64,000 nucleotides of DNA, from contig NZ_BCPV01000009.1 of assembly GCF_001544135.1 (NCBI RefSeq), positions 1 to 64,000 of the forward strand, in the 5' to 3' direction. The DNA comes from Geobacillus zalihae NBRC 101842. GTDB taxonomy: Bacteria; Bacillota; Bacilli; Bacillales; Anoxybacillaceae. A program made the position numbers and the translations under genes. Within the stretch, counting starts at the first letter, position 1; the number at the start of each line of letters is the position of its first letter. The notes under the pieces were generated by a model that was not told the origin of the DNA, searched no databases, and saw only the letters and a list, made by a program, of their open reading frames with translations. Of this stretch, positions 58,414-64,000 are shown piece after piece.

Positions 58414-60171
58414 TTACTTCACTTCCTCTTTCTTTTTGCTGTAGTCGCGCTTGCGCGGTTTAATCAACGAGACGTCAACGTCTTCATAATGGAACGCCGG
58501 ACCGTCTGGCGTGTAGCGGGCCATCGTCGTTTTCAGCCATTCTTCGTCGTTGCGCTCCGGAAACTCCGGCTTGTAGTGCGCGCCGCGGCTTTCATTGCGA
58601 TAGTAAGCGCCAAGCGTAATGACGCGGGCGAGCTGCAGCATGTTGTACAGCTGGCGGATAAACGTCGCTCCTTGGTTGCTCCATCTCGACGTATCGGTGA
58701 CGCTGATGTTTTTATACCGCTCCATCAGCTCTTGAATTTTCTCATCGGTCTTCAGCAGCCGGTCGTTGTAGCGGACGATCGTCACGTTTGCCGTCATCCA
58801 TTCACCGAGCTCTTTATGCAGCACGTAGGCGTTTTCCGTGCCGTCCATCGCCAAAATGTTTTCCCACTTTTCTTGCTCCCGTTTCACATAGCTGTCGTAT
58901 AACGTCGACGGCATCGCATCGGCCGATTTCTCGAGACCGCGGATGTAGCGGACGGCGTTCGGGCCGGCGACCATTCCGCCGTAAATCGCCGACAGAAGCG
59001 AGTTTGCCCCGAGGCGGTTCGCGCCGTGAATCGAATAATCGCACTCGCCGGCAGCAAACAACCCTTTGATGTTCGTCATTTGGTCATAGTCGACCCATAA
59101 GCCGCCCATCGAGTAGTGAACGGCCGGGAACACCTTCATTGGCACTTTGCGCGGGTCTTCGCCCATGAACTTCTCGTAAATTTCGATAATGCCGCCGAGC
59201 TTGACATCCAACTCTTTCGGATCTTTATGTGACAAATCCAAATACACCATGTTTTCGCCGTTGATGCCGAGCTTCAAATCGACGCAGACGTGGAAAATTT
59301 CCCGGGCGGCGATGTCGCGCGGCACCAAGTTTCCGTAAGCCGGATATTTTTCCTCAAGGAAGTACCACGGTTTCCCGTCCTTATACGTCCAAATGCGTCC
59401 GCCTTCCCCGCGCGCCGATTCGCTCATCAACCGAAGCTTGTCATCGCCTGGGATCGCGGTCGGGTGAATTTGGATGAACTCGCCGTTCGCGTAGTAAACG
59501 CCTTGCTGATAGGCGATCGAAGCCGCTGAACCAGTGTTGATGACCGAGTTCGTCGATTTCCCAAAAATGATCCCCGGGCCGCCGGTCGCCAAAATGACGG
59601 CATCGGCTGGAAACGCTTTGATTTCCATGGACCGCAAATCTTGTGCGACGATGCCGCGGCAAATTTGCTCGTCATCCAAAACGACGCCTAAAAACTCCCA
59701 ATGCTCGTACTTCGTGACGAGCCCGGCCACTTCATGGCGGCGCACCTGTTCATCAAGTGCATACAAAATTTGCTGCCCGGTCGTGGCTCCAGCATAGGCG
59801 GTCCGGTGATGCTGCGTCCCCCCGAAACGACGGAAATCAAGCAACCCTTCCGGCGTCCGGTTGAACATGACGCCCATCCGATCGAGCATGTAAATGATCC
59901 CCGGCGCCGCTTCACACATCGCTTTGACCGGAGGCTGGTTCGCCAAGAAGTCCCCGCCATAGACGGTGTCGTCAAAATGCTCCCACGGCGAGTCGCCTTC
60001 CCCTTTCGTGTTGACCGCTCCGTTAATGCCGCCTTGGGCACAGACGGAGTGAGAACGCTTTACCGGAACGAGCGAAAACAGTTCGACAGGCACTCCTGCT
60101 TCGGCGATTTTAATCGTGGCCATCAAACCGGCCAACCCACCGCCAACAACGATGATTTTCCCTTTTTTCAT
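58414..60171 (-). CDS. sdhA: Succinate dehydrogenase flavoprotein subunit
   Basis: A 585-aa FAD enzyme oxidising succinate to fumarate. The FAD fold has GGGLAGLMATIKIAEAG at residue 9; the covalent FAD histidine is in KRSHSVCAQGGINGA near 44. The substrate segments HPTAIPGDDKLRLMSESARG and GANRLGANSLLSA are present. It lies 168 bp after sdhC, a larger gap than usual in this operon. AGGGAGTGAG precedes the ATG. Confidence 0.98.
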   Translation of the reverse strand: MKKGKIIVVGGGLAGLMATIKIAEAGVPVELFSLVPVKRSHSVCAQGGINGAVNTKGEGDSPWEHFDDTVYGGDFLANQPPVKAMCEAAPGIIYMLDRMGVMFNRTPEGLLDFRRFGGTQHHRTAYAGATTGQQILYALDEQVRRHEVAGLVTKYEHWEFLGVVLDDEQICRGIVAQDLRSMEIKAFPADAVILATGGPGIIFGKSTNSVINTGSAASIAYQQGVYYANGEFIQIHPTAIPGDDKLRLMSESARGEGGRIWTYKDGKPWYFLEEKYPAYGNLVPRDIAAREIFHVCVDLKLGINGENMVYLDLSHKDPKELDVKLGGIIEIYEKFMGEDPRKVPMKVFPAVHYSMGGLWVDYDQMTNIKGLFAAGECDYSIHGANRLGANSLLSAIYGGMVAGPNAVRYIRGLEKSADAMPSTLYDSYVKREQEKWENILAMDGTENAYVLHKELGEWMTANVTIVRYNDRLLKTDEKIQELMERYKNISVTDTSRWSNQGATFIRQLYNMLQLARVITLGAYYRNESRGAHYKPEFPERNDEEWLKTTMARYTPDGPAFHYEDVDVSLIKPRKRDYSKKKEEVK

Positions 60172-60339
60172 AGCTACTCACTCCCTAATAGATTGCTGCT
60201 TTTGCTTGCATGCCGCACGTTTTGCCTTGCCGGCCCGCCATCGACCAAGCGATCGTTCGGCGAACGGCTAGAGCACGTTTGTCACGAGCCAACGCAGCAG
60301 TTCATCGTTGAATCATTCCTTAGGAATGGAACGCTTGTC

Positions 60340-60948
60340 TTACGCAAACGCCAAGATGGCGCGAATGCCGACAATGGAAAGCGCGATGAAAATGATCATC
60401 GTAATGTACGTAAATACTTGCTGCGAACGAGGGGACACCGTCAACCCCCAGCTGACGCAGAACGACCATAAGCCGTTGGCGAAGTGAAAGACCGTGGACA
60501 AGATTCCAACAATATAAAATCCGAGCATAAACGGATTGTCGACAATGTTGGCCATCATGTCGTAGTTCACTTCGGCGCCGAATGCAGCATGCACCCGCGT
60601 TTCATACACATGCCAGACGACAAAAATCAATGTAATGATGCCGGTGATCCGCTGAAGCATGAACATCCAGTTGCGGAAATAGCCGTACTGGCGAGTGTTG
60701 AATTTGGCTGTAAACGCGATATAAATGCCGTATACAGCGTGGAACAACAATGGAAGAAAAATAACAAAAATTTCAAGAAAATAGCGGAACGGCAAGTTTT
60801 CCATAAACGCCGCCGCCCGGTTAAACGCTTCCGGCCCACGGGTCGCAAAATGGTTGACGACCAAGTGCTGCACTAAAAAGATGCCGACGGGAACAACCCC
60901 CAGCAGCGAATGGAGCCGGCGATAGTAAAACTCGCGATTCCCTGCCAT
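60340..60948 (-). CDS. sdhC: Succinate dehydrogenase cytochrome b558 subunit
   Basis: A 202-aa membrane anchor with five helices. The start MAGNREFYYRRLHSLLG at 60948 matches the Bacillus family; an upstream in-frame extension is rejected. Axial heme histidines are expected at His13, His28, His70-like and His113-like positions (HSLLG, QHLVVNH, FHAVYG, VWHVYE are visible). It transfers electrons to menaquinone. AAGGGGGT lies upstream. Confidence 0.97.
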   Translation of the reverse strand: MAGNREFYYRRLHSLLGVVPVGIFLVQHLVVNHFATRGPEAFNRAAAFMENLPFRYFLEIFVIFLPLLFHAVYGIYIAFTAKFNTRQYGYFRNWMFMLQRITGIITLIFVVWHVYETRVHAAFGAEVNYDMMANIVDNPFMLGFYIVGILSTVFHFANGLWSFCVSWGLTVSPRSQQVFTYITMIIFIALSIVGIRAILAFA

Positions 60949-61045
60949 TATGTAAACCCCCTTCAATTGAATAAAAAATATGTCCCTCTCGCTCGCCATG
61001 CGGAAACGGAAACGTCTTCCATTCCCCTATTCGCTTGTCACATTC

Positions 61046-61074
61046 ATTGTACTCCCACATTGTACAAGCGTCAA
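61046..61074 (-). promoter_or_regulatory. Sigma-A promoter of sdhCAB
   Basis: On the minus strand TTGACG (61069-61074), exactly 17 bp, then TACAAT (61046-61051). The leader before sdhC is about 90 nt. Confidence 0.82.
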
Positions 61075-61156
61075 GAAAACACTGACACAAAATGTTCAAA
61101 CATTCTCATAGTTGCGCCACCTTAGGAAAGAGGATGCACTCCGGCAGCAATTCAGC

Positions 61157-61162
61157 TATAAT
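61157..61162 (+). promoter_or_regulatory. Possible -10 of yslB
   Basis: TATAAT about 30 bp before the yslB start, directly preceding AAAGAGGGG. No convincing -35 is seen at 16-18 bp. Confidence 0.45.
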
Positions 61163-61191
61163 GGGGAAATGGATAGAAAGAGGGGAAAACG

Positions 61192-61644
61192 ATGAAACAG
61201 CCACCATTAGAGGACCAATATCAAATGTTTGGGTCAATTGCGCTTTCCGCCTTCGGGACTGAGCTGCTTCGCCATTCGCTTCTTCCCGAGCTGCTTGGCA
61301 AAGATGCCGCTTCGCTGCTGTACTGGGCCGGCAAACAGCTGGCGCGGCGCTACCCGCTCGGAACGCTCGATGACGTCGCCGTATTTTTTGAACGGGCGGG
61401 CTGGGGGGAGCTATCAACCGGCGAAGAGCGAAACGACGAACTCTATATCGAGCTGTCGGGCCCCATCATCGCCGCCCGCTTTTCCTTGTACGGCAGCTGC
61501 TCGTTCCAGCTTGAGGCTGGATTTCTCGCCCAGCAAATCGAACAACAAAAGCGGTTCGTCACCGAAGCGGTCGAACTGCCGCCAAAGCGGGACGGCAAAG
61601 CGCGCATTTTGGTGAAATGGGATCGGAAGCAGGCGATCGAATGA
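61192..61644 (+). CDS. yslB: YslB-like protein (DUF2507)
   Basis: A 150-aa soluble protein of the DUF2507 family, with FGSIALSAFGTELLRHSLLP, a middle LLYWAGKQLARRYPLG and a FFERAGWGEL segment. Related folds bind small ligands or heme, but the function of YslB is unknown. It is the only plus-strand gene in the right half, between sdhC and uvrC, as in B. subtilis. GAGGGG precedes the ATG. Confidence 0.88.
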   Translation: MKQPPLEDQYQMFGSIALSAFGTELLRHSLLPELLGKDAASLLYWAGKQLARRYPLGTLDDVAVFFERAGWGELSTGEERNDELYIELSGPIIAARFSLYGSCSFQLEAGFLAQQIEQQKRFVTEAVELPPKRDGKARILVKWDRKQAIE

Positions 61645-61692
61645 CATGCAAAGAACGGGCGTCCGCTCGCAAAACGGGCGTCCGTTCAGCCA

Positions 61693-63465
61693 TTATTCAT
61701 GCAGTTTTTCATAGATTTTCTCCGCCACCGCCCGTGGAATGTTCGCCCGTTGCAGCTCATCAACGGTCGCCTCTTTCATCTTTTTGACTGATCCGAAATA
61801 GTTTAACAGCGCTTTTTTCCGCTTTTCCCCGACGCCGGGAATGTCATCAAGCACGGAATGGAACATCGTTTTCTGCCGCGTCTTTCGGTGAAACATAACG
61901 GCAAACCGATGCACTTCATCCTGGATGCGCTGCAATAAATAAAACTCTTGGCTTTGCCGGTCAAGCGGCACGACATCCGGCGGGTCGCCGGCCAAAAGCT
62001 CTGATGTGCGATGTTTTTCGTCTTTCGCCAATCCAGCCAGCGGCACATCCAGTCCAAGTTCGTTTTCGAGCACATCCCGCACCGCCGACAAGTGTCCTTT
62101 GCCGCCGTCGATGATGATCAAATCGGGAAGCGGCAATCCTTCTTTCAACACGCGCGTATAGCGGCGGCGCACGACTTCGCGCATCGTTTCATAATCGTTC
62201 GGCCCCGCGACCGTTTTCACCTTATATTTTCGGTATTCTTTTTTCGCCGGCTTGCCATCGAGGAAAACGACGAGCGCCGAGACCGGATCGGCCCCGTAAA
62301 TGTTCGAGTTGTCAAACGCCTCGATGCGGCGCGGCGCCGGAATGCCAAGACGCTCTCCGAGACGTTCGACCGCTTTGATCGTCCGTTCTTCGTCCCGCTC
62401 GATGAAATAAAATTTTTCTTTCAGAGCAATGGCCGCGTTTTTGCTCGCCAGCTCCACAAGCTCTTTTTTCTTCCCTTTTTTCGGCTGGACGACGGCAACG
62501 CCGAGCAATTCGCGGGCGAGCTCGCCGTCAATGTCGGACGGGAGGACGACTTCTTTTGGCTTCAAATGATGCGCTTTCGCATAAAACTGACCCAAAAACG
62601 TAAGCATTTCCTCATCCGGGTCTTGGTAAAGCGGGAAGATCGACACGTCGCGCTCGATCAGCTTTCCTTGGCGGAGGAAAAACACTTGCACGCACATCCA
62701 GCCTTTGTCGTACGCATAGCCGAATACATCGCGGTCGATGAAGTCGTTGAGCATCATTTTTTGCTTTTCCATCGTCATCTCAATCGCTGCGATTTGATCG
62801 CGGTATTCTTTCGCCCGTTCAAACTCGAGCGCTTCCGCCGCCTCGTGCATTTTCTCGGCCAACTCCCGCTTCACGTCTTCATACCCGCCGTTTAAAAAGC
62901 GGACGATTTGTTCAACCATCGCCTTATTTTGTTCGTCCGACACCGGGTGGACGCACGGGGCGAGGCATTGGCCCATATGGTAATACAAACAGGCGCGCGA
63001 AGGCAGCGTCGAACATTTGCGGAGCGGATATAAGCGGTCGAGCAGCTTTTTCGTTTCGTTCGCCGCCTGCACGTTTGGATACGGGCCGAAATATTTGCTC
63101 CCGTCTTTTTTCACTTTGCGGGTGATCAGCAGGCGCGGATGCTTTTCTGCGGTGATTTTAATAAACGGGTAGCTTTTATCATCTTTCAGCATGACGTTGT
63201 ATTTCGGATCATGCTTTTTGATCAAATTCATCTCCAAAATGAGCGCCTCGGCGTTTGACGAGGTGACGATGTATTCGAAATCGGCGATCTCCTCAACAAG
63301 CCGCTGCGTCTTGCCGTCATGCGTCCCGGTGAAATACGAGCGGACGCGCGCTTTCAGCGACTTCGCTTTGCCGACGTAAATGACCGTTCCGTGTTTGTCT
63401 TTCATCAAATAGCAACCCGGCTGTTCCGGCAGCACGGCCAGCTTTTCTTTCAGCCGCTCGTTCAT
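61693..63465 (-). CDS. uvrC: Excinuclease ABC subunit C
   Basis: A 590-aa dual-incision endonuclease of nucleotide excision repair. The GIY-YIG domain is at about 12-90 ([20 protein letters not shown]). The UvrB-binding UVR motif lies near residue 205 ([19 protein letters not shown]). The RNase H-like domain holds the catalytic Asp in [16 protein letters not shown] and [11 protein letters not shown]. Two helix-hairpin-helix units end the protein ([18 protein letters not shown]). It lies 11 bp after the gene cut by the window edge. Confidence 0.98.
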   Translation of the reverse strand: MNERLKEKLAVLPEQPGCYLMKDKHGTVIYVGKAKSLKARVRSYFTGTHDGKTQRLVEEIADFEYIVTSSNAEALILEMNLIKKHDPKYNVMLKDDKSYPFIKITAEKHPRLLITRKVKKDGSKYFGPYPNVQAANETKKLLDRLYPLRKCSTLPSRACLYYHMGQCLAPCVHPVSDEQNKAMVEQIVRFLNGGYEDVKRELAEKMHEAAEALEFERAKEYRDQIAAIEMTMEKQKMMLNDFIDRDVFGYAYDKGWMCVQVFFLRQGKLIERDVSIFPLYQDPDEEMLTFLGQFYAKAHHLKPKEVVLPSDIDGELARELLGVAVVQPKKGKKKELVELASKNAAIALKEKFYFIERDEERTIKAVERLGERLGIPAPRRIEAFDNSNIYGADPVSALVVFLDGKPAKKEYRKYKVKTVAGPNDYETMREVVRRRYTRVLKEGLPLPDLIIIDGGKGHLSAVRDVLENELGLDVPLAGLAKDEKHRTSELLAGDPPDVVPLDRQSQEFYLLQRIQDEVHRFAVMFHRKTRQKTMFHSVLDDIPGVGEKRKKALLNYFGSVKKMKEATVDELQRANIPRAVAEKIYEKLHE

Positions 63466-63476
63466 TGGCCATCACC

Positions 63477-64000
63477 TCACTCTCCATCCACCCATTCGTA
63501 CAGCGTAATCGTCCCATACACCGGATCAGCAAGCAGACTGGAACGATACGTTTTCACTTTGCGCACATGGCGGGAAACATCGATCCCTTGAGCCTCGAAC
63601 CCTTGGACAACGTGATTGGTCATATATATCGCAGCATGGCGGTAGTTTTCTTTGTCTTGCAAAAAGAAGGAAAAATGGAGCACGTCTTTATGTGGAAAGG
63701 GCACGTTCAAATAGTCTAGGACGCGCGTCTCTTCCCACGTATATACCACAAACGGCTGCCGTTTGTCACGCAAATCGTCCGCAAGCTGATACACTGCCGG
63801 CGGCGTCTTTGCCTGCTCGCACAGCTGCCCGATGCCGATTGCAGCCTGCAGCAGCACAACCGCCGCCGCCAACACATGCTTCCATGATCGCGGTGCAGCC
63901 AATACGCGCCCCCACACGAAAACGAGCGCAATGTGAACGAGCGGAAGGAGATGACGCGGCTTGTCAATGTTTTGTCCGAAAAGCGCCCACAAAGCATACA
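63477..64000 (-). CDS. C-terminal part of a membrane protein (possibly GT39-like glycosyltransferase), truncated by the window
   Basis: The frame is open to the right end of the window, so only the last 174 residues are visible. It has two hydrophobic helices (LLPLVHIALVFVWGRVLA and WKHVLAAAVVLLQAAIGIG) and then a soluble extracytoplasmic tail ending YGTITLYEWVDGE. The segment KPRHLLPLVHIAL resembles the late membrane part of lipid-linked-sugar glycosyltransferases, but that is only a hint. It precedes uvrC by 11 bp. Confidence 0.5.
   Translation of the reverse strand, partial: YALWALFGQNIDKPRHLLPLVHIALVFVWGRVLAAPRSWKHVLAAAVVLLQAAIGIGQLCEQAKTPPAVYQLADDLRDKRQPFVVYTWEETRVLDYLNVPFPHKDVLHFSFFLQDKENYRHAAIYMTNHVVQGFEAQGIDVSRHVRKVKTYRSSLLADPVYGTITLYEWVDGE

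Noticed and set aside
61655-61690. Repeated acgggcgtccg before the uvrC end
   Set aside because: Two short direct repeats that can pair weakly; could be a poor terminator, but evidence is too thin. Not a CRISPR, as there are only two units without a spacer pattern.

Overview
The window is a chromosomal segment of a spore-forming, aerobic, thermophile-type Bacillaceae, most probably Geobacillus or a close relative. Three things point there. The order spoIIB-(pil)-folC-valS-ysxE-spoVID-hemLBDCXA-engB-lonA-lonB-clpX-tig-ysoA-leuDCBA-ilvCNB-ysnB-rdgB-rph-gerM-racE-ysmB-gerE-sdhBAC-yslB-uvrC follows the known Bacillus subtilis gene order. The DNA is rather GC-rich for a Bacillus. Two tRNA-sensing T-box leaders and several sporulation-type promoters are present. 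Most genes lie on the minus strand, so operons read from high to low coordinates.

Region 1 (1-19.6 kb) is the accessory part. At the far left is a gene-free stretch carrying a very stable three-way-junction inverted repeat, then spoIIB. Where B. subtilis has only comC next to folC, this genome has a full type IV pilus locus. A long minus-strand operon encodes three accessory envelope proteins (498-aa membrane protein, PRC-barrel protein, G5/VanW-like protein), PilB with a cyclic-di-GMP-type MshEN domain, PilT, PilC, a major pilin, the prepilin peptidase PilD, PilM, PilN, PilO and a minor pilin. A divergent plus-strand operon encodes three minor pilins, the last a 579-aa GspK-like protein lacking Glu5. 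It converges on a 1077-aa secreted von Willebrand A/BIG2 protein that is a candidate pilus-tip adhesin. No outer-membrane secretin or PilP is present, as expected for a Gram-positive cell.

Region 2 (19.6-33.5 kb) holds folC, valS with its Val T-box leader, a 62-aa membrane protein behind a sigma-K-like promoter, the sporulation genes ysxE and spoVID (sigma-E-like promoter, TTG start), and the hemAXCDBL operon for glutamate-to-uroporphyrinogen synthesis. A small ysxD-like membrane protein gene converges on engB.

Region 3 (33.5-42.5 kb) is protein quality control: engB, lonA, lonB (sigma-F-like promoter), clpX, tig, and the TPR protein ysoA.

Region 4 (42.6-52.3 kb) is the branched-chain amino acid cluster ilvE-[Leu T-box]-ilvB-ilvN-ilvC-leuA-leuB-leuC-leuD. 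A promoter region with cre-like and CodY-like sites lies upstream of ilvE, so ilvE is outside the leucine T-box control that governs the rest.

Region 5 (52.3-64 kb) holds ysnB, rdgB and rph, then gerM, racE, ysmB, gerE behind a sigma-K-type promoter, the succinate dehydrogenase operon sdhCAB, yslB, uvrC, and the C-terminal end of a membrane protein cut by the window edge. Coordinates of start codons were refined from ribosome-binding sites and recalled family N-termini. No database search was run.
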